A DNA stretch of 64,000 nt. Source: Janthinobacterium violaceinigrum (GTDB taxonomy: Bacteria > Pseudomonadota > Gammaproteobacteria > Burkholderiales > Burkholderiaceae_D). The position numbers and the translations under genes were made by a program. Positions 8,430-17,233 of this stretch are shown piece after piece. The notes under the pieces were generated by a model. It did not search any database, was not told where the DNA came from, and worked only from the letters and a program-made list of their open reading frames with translations. The stretch spans positions 1 to 64,000 of the forward strand of contig NZ_WFLI01000034.1 in NCBI RefSeq assembly GCF_009208555.1, written 5' to 3'. The stretch's first letter is position 1, and every line of letters starts with the position of its first letter.

Positions 8430-10556
8430 ATGAACATGAACTTGCACGCAAAAACCTCGTTACGGCCCCTGCCGTTGTTACTGTCGCTGGGCCTGGCCGC
8501 CTGCGGCAGCGACTACGCGATCACGCCCAGCACCCAGGGCCAGGTCATCGGCAGCTACTATGAAAACGCCCAGGTGTGCCTGGAGAGCGCCACGACCAAG
8601 CTGACGTGCGACAGCGCCTCCGCCGCCGTGCGCACGGCCGCCGACGGCAGCTACACGCTCGACGGCCAGGGCGCCGTGCTGGTGACCATCGGCACGGACG
8701 CCATCCGCCACGAAGCCATCGGCGACGCCGGCAGCAAGGTCACGCAAAAACTGCTGCTGCGCGCCCCCAGCGGCCACAGCGCGTTCGTCAGCGCCCTGTC
8801 GACGGAACTGGCGCAGATCATGGACAGCAACGGCGGCGACTTCGCGGCTGCCAGCAGCAAGCTGGCCGCGCGCCTGGGCGTGTCGGAAGCGGGCCTGGCG
8901 TCCGACTTCAACAAGGCCGCCGGCGACGAGCTGGCCAAACTGAAGGCCGAAAACGCCAGCGTGACGGCATTGATCGCCAGCGCCAGCGCCCAGGCGGCGC
9001 CCGCCGATGCCCTGGCCGCCCTGAATGGCAGCCTGGCGCTGAACAACATCCAGACCATCGTCGTCATCTACGCGGAAAACCGCGGCTTCGACAATCTGTA
9101 CGGCCTGTTCCCGGGCGCGAACGGCGTGCCGGGCGTCAATCCCACCTCGACCTCTTCCTATGTGGCGCAGAAGGACATCGACGGCAGCACTCTGCCCGTT
9201 CTGCCGCCCACCTGGGGCGGCATGGCGGCGGCCGGCCAGAGCACCGTCATCACGCAGGCGCAGTCGGCCAACCTGCCGAACAAGCCGTTCCAGATCGACG
9301 ACGTCAGCAGCCCCCTGTACATGCCGCAATCGGTGATCACGCGCGACCTGGTGCACCGCTTCTATAACAACCAGATGCAGATCAACGGCGGCGCCAACGA
9401 CAAGTTCGCGGCATATTCCGACGCGGGCGGCCTGACCATGGGCTATTACGACGGCAGCAAGATGCAGCTGTGGGACATCGCCAAGCAGTATGCGCTGGCC
9501 GACAACCTGTTCATCGGCGCGTTTGGCGGCTCCTTCCTCACGCACCAGTACCTGATCTGCGCCTGCGCGCCCACCTATCCGAACGCCGACACCTCGGTAG
9601 CCAAGGGCTCGATTGCCAAGATCGACGTCGATGCCAACGGTAACTTCGTGCGCCTGACGCCGTCCGCCACGGCGCCTGCCACGGTGCTGAACGGCGCGCC
9701 CGGCTATGCCAACGACGGCGCGCTGACGCCGGCCGACAGCACGGGCATGTTCTATGCCGTGAACACCATGCAGCCGCCGTTCCAGCCCAGCAGCAATGCC
9801 CCGGCCTCGGGCGACAGCAGCAAGCTGTATGCGGATACCAGCAAGGCCACCACCCTGCCGCAGCAGACGCAGACGAATATCGGCGACCTGTTGTCGGGCA
9901 AGAACATCGACTGGGCCTGGTATGCGGGCGCCTGGAAGGACACGACGGCCCTGGCCACGGCCAGCGCGCGCGGCAGCAGCTTCCCCAGCCCGCCGAACTT
10001 CCAGTTCCACCACCAGCCGTTCAATTACTTTGCCAACATGGACCCGGTAAAGGCGCCCGCCTACCGCGCCGCCCACTTGCGCGACTTCGACAGCCAGTTC
10101 CTGGCCGATGCCAGCGCCGGCAAGCTGCCGCCCGTGGCCTTCTACAAGCCGCAGGGCAATCTGAACCAGCACGCGGGCTATGCCAGCGTGGCCGATGGCG
10201 ACGCGCACATCGCCAGCGTCATCGCCCAGCTGAAAAAGAGTCCGCAGTGGAAGAACATGCTGGTCATCGTCACCTACGATGAAAACGGCGGCTTCTACGA
10301 CCACGCGGCGCCGCCGAAGGGCGACCGCTGGGGTCCGGGCACGCGCGTGCCGGCCATCCTCGTCTCGCCCTACGTGAAGAAGGGCTTGGTCGACCACACG
10401 CAATACGATTCGGCCTCGATCCTGCGCGCCATCACGCACCGCTTTGCGCTGCCCGTGCTCGATGGCTTGACCACGCGCGACAAGGCGCTGGTGGCCAACG
10501 GCGGCAAGCCGATGGGCGACTTCAGCGCCGCGCTGGCCCTGGTGCCGCAAGAGTAA
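8430..10556 (+). CDS. Secreted phosphoesterase: phospholipase C / AcpA-type acid phosphatase lipoprotein
   Basis: A 708-residue lipoprotein (lipobox LAAC near residue 25). After the signal comes a ~180-residue N-terminal extension of unclear fold containing a short AADGSYTLDG segment. The phosphoesterase domain (bacterial phospholipase C / acid phosphatase family) then carries ENRGFDNLYG near residue 216, the hallmark DENGGFYDHAAPP near 617, and the conserved SPYVKKGLVDHTQYDSASILR close to the end. These proteins hydrolyse phospholipid or phosphomonoester substrates outside the cell or in the periplasm and are commonly induced by phosphate starvation. That fits the Pho-like box at 8373-8390. 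ATG 8430 has AGAAGG immediately upstream. A strong terminator follows. Whether its activity is PLC-like or phosphatase-like cannot be decided here. Confidence 0.87.
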   Translation: MNMNLHAKTSLRPLPLLLSLGLAACGSDYAITPSTQGQVIGSYYENAQVCLESATTKLTCDSASAAVRTAADGSYTLDGQGAVLVTIGTDAIRHEAIGDAGSKVTQKLLLRAPSGHSAFVSALSTELAQIMDSNGGDFAAASSKLAARLGVSEAGLASDFNKAAGDELAKLKAENASVTALIASASAQAAPADALAALNGSLALNNIQTIVVIYAENRGFDNLYGLFPGANGVPGVNPTSTSSYVAQKDIDGSTLPVLPPTWGGMAAAGQSTVITQAQSANLPNKPFQIDDVSSPLYMPQSVITRDLVHRFYNNQMQINGGANDKFAAYSDAGGLTMGYYDGSKMQLWDIAKQYALADNLFIGAFGGSFLTHQYLICACAPTYPNADTSVAKGSIAKIDVDANGNFVRLTPSATAPATVLNGAPGYANDGALTPADSTGMFYAVNTMQPPFQPSSNAPASGDSSKLYADTSKATTLPQQTQTNIGDLLSGKNIDWAWYAGAWKDTTALATASARGSSFPSPPNFQFHHQPFNYFANMDPVKAPAYRAAHLRDFDSQFLADASAGKLPPVAFYKPQGNLNQHAGYASVADGDAHIASVIAQLKKSPQWKNMLVIVTYDENGGFYDHAAPPKGDRWGPGTRVPAILVSPYVKKGLVDHTQYDSASILRAITHRFALPVLDGLTTRDKALVANGGKPMGDFSAALALVPQE

Positions 10557-10577
10557 TCGCGCCCGCCGGCAGACGCG

Positions 10578-10613
10578 ACGCCCGCCCGGCCTGGCCGCGG
10601 CGGGCGTTTTTTT
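10578..10613 (+). terminator. Intrinsic terminator after the phospholipase gene
   Basis: Nine-base arms ACGCCCGCC and GGCGGGCGT are followed by a run of seven T (10607-10613). It ends just before the convergent zinc-ribbon gene. Confidence 0.85.
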
Positions 10614-10622
10614 ATCCCGGTG

Positions 10623-11558
10623 TTATTGGCCCGCTCCCGGGGCCGCATCGAGCAGCGAATGCTCGAGCAATTGCGACAAGGCCGCGCGCAGCGCCTGCGT
10701 GCGCGCCGCCAGTTCCGGGCGCTTGTAACGCTCGGCGGCGAGCAGGCTGCTTTCCAGGCACACCCGGTCCGACCTGGTCAGGCAGGCGTCGGCCGCATCG
10801 AGCTGGGCGCTGGCCTGCGCCACTTTCACCTTGGCGTCGAGTTCCAGGGTATCGGGATCGTCGCCCCAGCGCTTGACGTACGCGGCCAGGCGCGCGGCGG
10901 CCAGATCCGGCTTGCCCCCATCGAGGGCCTGGCTGACGCTGTCCTGCAGCGCCGTCCACGCCTGCGCCCGCTGCTGTTGCTTGTCGCAGGCGGCGGCGGA
11001 CTTGGTGATGCTTGCCTGCAAGCGCTTGATCTGCGCCGCGGGCGCCTTGGCGCTTTTCAGCACGGCCAGCGCGCTGCGCGCCCCGTCCAGGTCGCACTGC
11101 GCCGCCAGCGCCGTGGCGGCCTCGACCTGTTCCGCCACGCTGGCCGGCTTGTCGGCGGGCTTGTTAAAGAACCAGATGCCCGTCAGTACCAGCACCGCCG
11201 CGATCCAGGTGCGCAAGCGCACGGGCGGGCGCGGCGGCGGCACCGAACCCCGGGCGGCCGGTTTCGCGGGCGGCGCCTTGGCTGGCGCGGCAGGCGGCGG
11301 GACGGGCGGCGGAGCGGGTGCGGGAGCCGGCGCGGGCTGCGGCGCGGAAATGGGAGCAGGCGCAGGAATCGGTGGGGCGACGGGCACCGGCGGCGGCATG
11401 CGCGGGACCGGTGGAGGTGGTGGCGCCGCCGCTAATTTCTCGAGCACGGGTGCGGCAGCCACCTGGCGCGCGCCGCAAAACGGGCAATGCGCCACGCGCA
11501 GCAGCAGGGTCCGGCCGCAAGCGGCGTTGATGCAAACGTCATTCACTGTTTCAAGCAC
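10623..11558 (-). CDS. Zinc-ribbon, proline-rich single-pass membrane protein of unknown function
   Basis: About 311 residues. The N-terminus holds a four-Cys zinc-ribbon-like module (CINAACGR then CPFCG), followed by a ~70-residue linker made almost only of P and A. Then come one transmembrane helix (WIAAVLVLTGIWFF) and a ~165-residue C-terminal helical domain with several Cys (CDL, ACDK, DACLTRSDRVCLE). The ribbon should be cytoplasmic and the helical domain periplasmic. GTG 11558 is preferred because AGGAAAAGG sits 7 bp upstream; ATG 11582 extends the frame by eight residues but lacks a ribosome site. The architecture resembles membrane proteins with an N-terminal zinc ribbon and extracytoplasmic sensor or anchor, but I do not recognise the family. 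Confidence 0.72.
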   Translation of the reverse strand: MLETVNDVCINAACGRTLLLRVAHCPFCGARQVAAAPVLEKLAAAPPPPPVPRMPPPVPVAPPIPAPAPISAPQPAPAPAPAPPPVPPPAAPAKAPPAKPAARGSVPPPRPPVRLRTWIAAVLVLTGIWFFNKPADKPASVAEQVEAATALAAQCDLDGARSALAVLKSAKAPAAQIKRLQASITKSAAACDKQQQRAQAWTALQDSVSQALDGGKPDLAAARLAAYVKRWGDDPDTLELDAKVKVAQASAQLDAADACLTRSDRVCLESSLLAAERYKRPELAARTQALRAALSQLLEHSLLDAAPGAGQ

Positions 11559-11726
11559 ATTCCAACCTTTTCCTGGAGTCATTCCACTGCATTCTGCCGC
11601 AATCTTACCTTACGCGCACACAGCCAGGGCGCACCCGCGCCGTGTTCCATGGCCTTGATACCAATCAAAAAGCATTCGCTGCCCCGGCCTAAGCTACAAG
11701 CACCGGCCAAGGACAAGGAGATCGCC

Positions 11727-12602
11727 ATGCCAGCCCACCTGATCATCGAAGACGGCCAGCCCTGGTGGTGGGACAGCGCCGATATCTGGGTCGTGCCGGG
11801 CAATGATCCGAATGGCCCGCCCGGCGCCCCCATTGCCGGCACCGGCAATTACCTGTGGGGCCGCGTCCACAACACGGGCAACAGCGCCTCGAACGGCGTA
11901 CGCGTGGACTTTTACTGGGCCGACCCATCCGGCCAGATCGCCGTCGGCGCCGCCACGCAGATCGGTTCCGCGTTTGCCGACCTGCCGCCCGGCGCCACGC
12001 AGGAAGTGCTGTGCCTGGTGCCCTGGGTGCCCGTCATCGTCAATGGCGGCCACGAATGCCTGCTGGCCGTGGCGCACGGCGCCGGCGACATCAATCCGCT
12101 GCCCGATCCCTTGCCCAACGGCTTTCCCTTCCAGCCCACCCTGCACGAACAGATCGCCCAGCGCAATGTCACCGTGGTGCTGGCGGCGCGGCGCGCGCAG
12201 CTGCTGGCCATCGCGGTGGCGGCCCTGCCCCGCGCAGCCAGGAAGGTGGAATTGCTCATCGAACAGGGCGGCGAACTGCCTGCCCGCCTGCTGGCCACTC
12301 TGGGCCTGGACCGATGGCAGCCGGCCAAGGAGGCGCGGCTGATAACGGGGCTGGCGCGCACGCCGCACTGCAATGGCGACGCGCCCGGCGAGCAAAAGCT
12401 GGCGCTCGACGTGCCGCGGGGCCAGGCACAGGCCGCGTACCTGAGCGTGCGCGCCGAGGCCTTGCCGCCACGCCAATATGCGCTGCTGCGCGTACTCGAG
12501 ACGCAGGAAGGCAAGGTCATGGGCGGCATCACGTATATCGTCATTAATCTGGAGAAAGACCAAGCGCAAGCGGCGCACAGCCCCGAGGAGCAGGCATCAT
12601 GA
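11727..12602 (+). CDS. Uncharacterised protein, CARDB-like N-terminal region (first of a coupled pair)
   Basis: A 291-residue soluble-looking protein without signal peptide. ATG 11727 follows AAGGAGATCGCC, a strong ribosome site, so the upstream in-frame extension is discarded. The N-terminal ~140 residues (ADIWVVPGN, NYLWGRVHNTGNS, VRVDFYWADPSG, HECLLAVAHG) look like an immunoglobulin-type CARDB fold, in which a noun-like WGRVHNTG strand precedes a variable loop. The C-terminal half is Ala/Leu rich and unassigned. It overlaps the next gene by ATGA, so the two are translated together and presumably act together. No secretion system or regulator is adjacent. Function unknown. Confidence 0.75.
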   Translation: MPAHLIIEDGQPWWWDSADIWVVPGNDPNGPPGAPIAGTGNYLWGRVHNTGNSASNGVRVDFYWADPSGQIAVGAATQIGSAFADLPPGATQEVLCLVPWVPVIVNGGHECLLAVAHGAGDINPLPDPLPNGFPFQPTLHEQIAQRNVTVVLAARRAQLLAIAVAALPRAARKVELLIEQGGELPARLLATLGLDRWQPAKEARLITGLARTPHCNGDAPGEQKLALDVPRGQAQAAYLSVRAEALPPRQYALLRVLETQEGKVMGGITYIVINLEKDQAQAAHSPEEQAS

Positions 12603-14101
12603 GCGACACCCCCATGCAGGTGCTGACGCGGCCGTTCGCAATCGAGCCCGTCACCAATATCATGCTGCCCGATGGCATCTTCGACAATGCCATCTATGGC
12701 TTGCGCATCGCCGCCCACGTCACCAACATGTCCAGCAGCGCATTGAGCAATGTCACCGTGTACCTGGAAAGCGTGGGCGACCCCGGCATCGTGCCCGTGG
12801 CGCGCACCTTTTTCTTTGCCAGCATTCCCGCCGGCGCGGCCATGCTGGTGACGTGGGATGCCGACTTCCAGCATGCGGCGCCCGGCAAGCGCCTGGTCAG
12901 CTTTGTCGCCAAGGCGGATGGCTACACGCCGCGCCGCTCGATCCAGCAAATCTTCGTCTCGCAGACGCGCTTTGACAGCGCCACCGATACCTACACCTGC
13001 ACGGTCGAGGAAGGCACCCTGGAACTGTCCAAGCCGCAGGGCCACCTGCCCGGCAAGCGCTGGGGCAGCACGGGCGGCAATGATAAAGACTGCCGCTGCC
13101 CGCCGGGCCTGGGGCCCATCGTGCCGACCGGCATGACGCTCGTCTGGACGCCGAATCCCGCCTATGCGGGCGCGCATGGCGAACTGCCGTTTTCCGACCC
13201 GTGGTGGAAGATACTCGCCATCATCATCGCCATCATCGCCGCGCTGGTGGCCATCATTTCCGCCGCGCTCGGTTCCGGCAAGGCCAGCTTCAGCGTGGGC
13301 GGCAGCTTCGAGGAAACGGAACCCGACGTGAACTGCTGCTCGCTGGAAGGGGCCGGCTCGGGCCAGCCCGAGTTCACGGTGGCGGGTGTGGCGTCGGCCA
13401 TCGCCTTGGGCGCCATCGCCGTCGCCTGCTCCGATATCGCAGACCCGTTCTGGCGTGGCCAGGAAGCCACACCGCCCGCCGCAGGGGAACTGACCCTGGC
13501 CGAACGCGTAGTGGCGCAGTGGGTCTTGCCCGAAGCGCCGAATGCGGGCCTGCCCTACACGGCCGACATCAGCTGGCAATACGAGCGTTACACCACGGGC
13601 GCCACCTACCAGCATGCGGTGAACGAAACGCAGGTCAACATCCATGTGGCCGGTCCCGTGGAAACGGATACGCCCGCCGTCGTGCAAGCCTACGAACCGC
13701 TGTGGATACGCGCCAGCTTCAAGCGCGACAATGGCGTGGTCTTCCGCGGCACGGAGCTGTATGCGTTTGTGCTGTTCCAGGCGCCGCAGGGCCTGTATTT
13801 CGTGGAATCGCTGACCGACGACGGCCTGGGCTTCGACCCGGGCGCCAACGATGGCGTGTACGCAGGCAGCCTGGACTTGAAGCGGGCTTACCGGACCCTG
13901 CTGCAATATGGGCAAAAGGTCTTCGGCACCTGGAGAGTCTTCGTCTTCGCGCAAGACGTCAACCTGACCAAGCCTGGCACGCCGCCGGAAATCGCCGCCC
14001 AGCACATCGGCGGCATGTTCGTCGCCAGTGCCATCGAAATCACCTTCGACGACAGCCTGCCCTGCCCGCTCAAGGCGCAGGCAAATATCGTCGTGGTGTG
14101 A
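12599..14101 (+). CDS. Uncharacterised membrane-spanning protein (second of a coupled pair)
   Basis: A 500-residue protein overlapping the preceding gene by ATGA. The N-terminal ~130 residues resemble its neighbour in style (IAAHVTNMSSSALSNVTVYLES), suggesting another Ig-like domain. A very hydrophobic stretch near residues 202-224 (ILAIIIAIIAALVAIISAAL) should span the membrane, though there is no signal peptide. Several Cys cluster around it (DCRCP, NCCS). The C-terminal part carries an Asp/Gly loop, DDGLGFDPGANDGVYAG, like the calcium-style turn of choice-of-anchor X domains. I do not recognise the whole protein. Being encoded as a pair with an Ig-like partner hints at a complex. Confidence 0.75.
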   Translation: MSDTPMQVLTRPFAIEPVTNIMLPDGIFDNAIYGLRIAAHVTNMSSSALSNVTVYLESVGDPGIVPVARTFFFASIPAGAAMLVTWDADFQHAAPGKRLVSFVAKADGYTPRRSIQQIFVSQTRFDSATDTYTCTVEEGTLELSKPQGHLPGKRWGSTGGNDKDCRCPPGLGPIVPTGMTLVWTPNPAYAGAHGELPFSDPWWKILAIIIAIIAALVAIISAALGSGKASFSVGGSFEETEPDVNCCSLEGAGSGQPEFTVAGVASAIALGAIAVACSDIADPFWRGQEATPPAAGELTLAERVVAQWVLPEAPNAGLPYTADISWQYERYTTGATYQHAVNETQVNIHVAGPVETDTPAVVQAYEPLWIRASFKRDNGVVFRGTELYAFVLFQAPQGLYFVESLTDDGLGFDPGANDGVYAGSLDLKRAYRTLLQYGQKVFGTWRVFVFAQDVNLTKPGTPPEIAAQHIGGMFVASAIEITFDDSLPCPLKAQANIVVV

Positions 14102-14247
14102 TCGGGGATCAGACTCCGAGGGAAATGCGTCCCGATGGAACGTATTCCGATAGTATAGCGACTGCCCCAGGATGCAGGCACAGGCCGAATTGGCAGGGCA
14201 ACGCAACGCCTAATCCGACAATATTGTTGGCGTCGCCTGCACGCCAG

Positions 14248-14349
14248 GAGCGGTCGAGAAAATGCTCAGGGCTAGGCGCCACCCCGAAGACAGTACTTTA
14301 GTACGGCGAGGGGCAGGCAACAACGCCCTGGGCGTTTTATCGGCCGCTC
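14248..14349. other. Long imperfect hairpin element in the 14102-14349 intergenic region
   Basis: Arms 14248-14272 and 14325-14349 are complementary at 21 of 25 positions. The inside holds a second short dyad, AGTACT then AGTAC around 14292-14304, and C-rich/G-rich strands that can pair. At its upstream side lies a perfect 10-bp palindrome, ACAATATTGT (14218-14227). The inner hairpin 14322-14338 (ACGCC/GGCGT plus TTTT) may act as a weak terminator for the plus-strand pair. It could be a structured RNA, a REP-like chromosomal repeat, or a convergent terminator, since the next gene converges on it. The rest of 14102-14349 holds nothing else I recognise. Confidence 0.55.
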
Positions 14350-14796
14350 TTAGACCTTGACAGCATCAACCTTGGCAATCACCGTGCGGGGGATGATGTC
14401 GTTTTCCGGACACGAAGCCATCGCATCCGAATACGCGAGCCAGCGCTGCAGGCTTTCCATGCGGCGGATGGTGATGCCCTTGCCGTTGATGTAGCCGATC
14501 TGCTCGAAATTGGCGGGACTGGTGGTCAGCTTCGACACGGTGGGCGCATTGTCGACCAGGCGGTCGTAAGCCTTGCGCGCCTTGTGCTCCCACTTGGCCA
14601 GCACGGGGTCGTCAAAGCGGTTGCTTTCAAAATACACGGTAATGGTGCGGTCGTGGTTGGCAAAGCCGACGATGGCCGCTCCCTTGCGTATAGTCAACAA
14701 GACATCTTCCTTGACGCCCGAGACGGGAACGAACACGGCCGCGCGTCCATCCGCATCAGGCCGTTCCATGGGAATATCTTGTCCGATTATGCTCAT
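14350..14796 (-). CDS. Hypothetical protein, 148 aa
   Basis: A soluble protein without signal or membrane segment. It begins MSIIGQDIPMERP (a GTG one codon earlier is also possible) and ends VIAKVDAVKV. Composition is mixed and globular, with a basic helix AKWEHKARKAYDRLVDN and a strand-rich C-terminus. I do not recognise a domain. GAAGAG lies upstream as a poor ribosome site. It converges on the unknown gene pair ending at 14101, separated by the hairpin element. Codon usage is like that of its neighbours. Confidence 0.65.
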   Translation of the reverse strand: MSIIGQDIPMERPDADGRAAVFVPVSGVKEDVLLTIRKGAAIVGFANHDRTITVYFESNRFDDPVLAKWEHKARKAYDRLVDNAPTVSKLTTSPANFEQIGYINGKGITIRRMESLQRWLAYSDAMASCPENDIIPRTVIAKVDAVKV

Positions 14797-15074
14797 CACA
14801 TCACACTCTTCATCATCGCCTGTTGGCTTGTTGTCCCTGCATCACTGAAAGCGTACCGTGCACATGCGTGCCTTGGCCGCTGCGGCTGGCCGCTTCCAGG
14901 CGCGCTGCCATACCCGCTGTCATACCATTTATCAAATAATACATTGCCGTAAAGCACTACACAAGATAATCGAGGGCGCGGCAGCCCCGTGTCCTCCGCC
15001 GGATGGGGAATGGTGTGCCCGGTGGCAATCGCCTTATAATGCTGCGATTCCTTCACGCCAGACACCTCCGCACC

Positions 15075-16145
15075 ATGACGCTTCCCGAGAATGACACCAG
15101 CCGGCTCGACGCCATCAGCGCCGCTGCCACCGAAGTGGCCGCGCAAAACGTGGCCGACCTGCTGGCCATGGCCATCTGTCACGGCCCGGACGAACCGGCC
15201 CTGATCGTCTGCGACAAACGCAGCTGGCTCAATGTCGTGCTGACGGAAGCGTACCGCCAGGCCTTGCCGGACGCCACCTTCATCGATTTCGACGAGGTCA
15301 CGCCGGATACCGTGCTGGCCGCGTTTGCCGAACTGCCGGCCGGCAGCCTCGTCGTGCTGATCCAGTCCACCAGCTTCCGCCTGGAAGCGTTCCGCATCCG
15401 CATCGAGCTGTTCAAGCGGGGCCTGAAAGTGATCGAGCACGTGCACCTGTCGCGCATGCCCGGCGTGCAGGGACTGCACTACATCGCCTCGCTGGCCTAC
15501 GACCCCGCCTACTACCGCGGCGTGGGCCATGCACTGAAGGCGCGCATCGACAGCGCCCGCCACGGCATGGTCGACAGCGGCGGCGAACAGCTGGTCTTCG
15601 CTTCGCCGTTCGAATCGGCCAAGCTCAATATCGGCGACTACCGCGGCATGAACAATATCGGCGGCCAGTTCCCGCTGGGCGAAGTGTTTACGGAAGCGCA
15701 GGACCTGGAAGCGGTGAACGGGCGCGTACGCATCTTCGTCTTTGGCGATACGCATTTCATGGTCAACCGCCCCGACACGCCGATCACCCTGATCATCGAA
15801 AAAGGCAGAGTGACGGGCACGGAAAACGCCACGCCGGAATTTACCGCCATGCTGGAAATCATCCGCGCCCACGAAGGCGAAGTGTGGGTGCGCGAACTGG
15901 GCTTCGGCATGAACCGCGCCTTTTCGCGCGAGCAGCTGGTCAACGACATCGGCACGTACGAACGCATGTGCGGCATCCATCTGTCGCTGGGCGCCAAGCA
16001 CGGCGTCTATACAAAACCCCAGTTCAAGCGCAAGGATGCGCGCTACCACGTCGACATCTTCGCCGTCACCGAAGCCGTGTACCTGGACGACGAGCGCGTG
16101 TATGCCGATGGCGCGTGGACGGTGGAACCCGTCGCGCTCAACTGA
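15075..16145 (+). CDS. M29-like metallopeptidase (leucyl aminopeptidase T / NicX-related fold)
   Basis: About 356 residues from ATG 15075; the frame is open to 15003 but a TATAAT at 15035-15040 argues against earlier starts. The C-terminal half shows the spaced acidic and His positions of the M29 fold: GEVFTEAQ, VRELGFGMN, GIHLSLGAKH and YHVDIF. These would provide the metal ligands Glu, Glu, His, His and Asp. Members are either thermophilic-type aminopeptidases or ring-cleaving dioxygenases such as NicX, and the sequence does not choose between them. No signal peptide, so cytoplasmic. It stands alone between convergent or divergent unrelated genes. Confidence 0.62.
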   Translation: MTLPENDTSRLDAISAAATEVAAQNVADLLAMAICHGPDEPALIVCDKRSWLNVVLTEAYRQALPDATFIDFDEVTPDTVLAAFAELPAGSLVVLIQSTSFRLEAFRIRIELFKRGLKVIEHVHLSRMPGVQGLHYIASLAYDPAYYRGVGHALKARIDSARHGMVDSGGEQLVFASPFESAKLNIGDYRGMNNIGGQFPLGEVFTEAQDLEAVNGRVRIFVFGDTHFMVNRPDTPITLIIEKGRVTGTENATPEFTAMLEIIRAHEGEVWVRELGFGMNRAFSREQLVNDIGTYERMCGIHLSLGAKHGVYTKPQFKRKDARYHVDIFAVTEAVYLDDERVYADGAWTVEPVALN

Positions 16146-16170
16146 GCCTCAATTGAACCTTGGCTGACCT

Positions 16171-17124
16171 TCAGCTGAAAAACCCGGCCGCTGCCAGTTC
16201 ACGGTCCCACGGCGGCACGGGCTGGTATTCGGCCACCAGGAAATCGATCAGCGCGCGCACCTTGGGCGATGGCTGGCGGCTGGCCGGATACAGGGCGCTC
16301 AAATGATTCAGGGGCAGTTCCCAATCGGACAGCACGGGCACCAGGCTGCCATCGAGCAGATTGCGCCAGGCCAGGAACGTGGTGCTGTAGACGATGCCCA
16401 ATCCCCGCTGCGCCGCCTGGTGCAGCACCAGGCCATTGTTCGCAGTAAAACCCGCCTGCACGCGCACGCTGACCTCCTCGCGCCGCTCCCCGACTCCCTT
16501 CTGGAAATGCCAGTTCGTGCCATCGGTCAGGTGGCTGAAGTGCAGGCATTGATGCTTCAACAAATCCTGCGGCGCCTGCGGCACGCCCCATTGCGCCAGG
16601 TAGGCGGGGCTGGCGCACAGCACGGCGCGGCACGGCGCCAGCGGGCGCATGGCCAGCGCGCTGCTGTCCGGGATGCCGCCCACGCGGATGGTCAGGTCAA
16701 AACCGTGGCGTATGGGGTCGAGCAGGGCATCGTCGACAAACAGTTCGGCCTGCACCTGCGGGTGCAGCAGGCTGAAACGGGCGACGGCATCGGCCAGCCA
16801 CGCGCTGCCGAAACTCGATGGCGCCTGGATGCGCAGCGGCCCGGCCAAACCGGCTCCCGCCTGCGCCACGTGCGCCACCATGCGCGCCGCTTCCTGCGCC
16901 TGGCTGACGGTGGCCATGCACGGCGCCAGATAGGCGCGGCCCGCGTCCGTCAGGCTCACTTCGCGCGTGGAGCGGTGCAGCAGGCGCGCATCGAGGCGCT
17001 CTTCCAGTTGCATGATGGTCTTGCTGACCATGGCACGCGTCAGGCCCAGGCGCTGCCCGGCCACGGTAAAGCTGCGCTGGCGCGCCACTTCGACAAAGAT
17101 TTCCATCGCTTTTAATTGATCCAT
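16171..17124 (-). CDS. LysR-family transcriptional regulator
   Basis: A 317-residue LTTR. The N-terminal winged helix-turn-helix (about 1-60: MDQLKAMEIFVEVARQRSF, VSKTIMQLEERLDARLLHR) is followed by a substrate-binding domain (about 90-300). It is divergent from the PhyH dioxygenase/isomerase pair and is the obvious candidate regulator of it. Overlapping dyads occupy the first 32 bp upstream of its ATG. The start at 17124 gives the usual LTTR N-terminus, although no clear Shine-Dalgarno is seen. It may bind near its own start and repress itself, as LTTRs commonly do. Confidence 0.92.
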   Translation of the reverse strand: MDQLKAMEIFVEVARQRSFTVAGQRLGLTRAMVSKTIMQLEERLDARLLHRSTREVSLTDAGRAYLAPCMATVSQAQEAARMVAHVAQAGAGLAGPLRIQAPSSFGSAWLADAVARFSLLHPQVQAELFVDDALLDPIRHGFDLTIRVGGIPDSSALAMRPLAPCRAVLCASPAYLAQWGVPQAPQDLLKHQCLHFSHLTDGTNWHFQKGVGERREEVSVRVQAGFTANNGLVLHQAAQRGLGIVYSTTFLAWRNLLDGSLVPVLSDWELPLNHLSALYPASRQPSPKVRALIDFLVAEYQPVPPWDRELAAAGFFS

Positions 17125-17156
17125 GTCAAAGATTGTCTTCGTTTTGACGACAATCT
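17125..17156. promoter_or_regulatory. Overlapping inverted repeats, candidate LysR operator
   Basis: Two dyads lie between the divergent LysR and dioxygenase genes. GTCAAA (17125) pairs with TTTGAC (17143-17148), and AGATTGTC (17130) pairs with GACAATCT (17149-17156). Both abut the LysR start codon, consistent with autoregulation plus control of the divergent operon. Confidence 0.5.
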
Positions 17157-17233
17157 GTCAACCGCTGGGCGATTGTTTGCGGCCACCGCCCATCCTACAA
17201 TGGCGCTTTCCATTGACCTCCGGAGCCGCCGCC

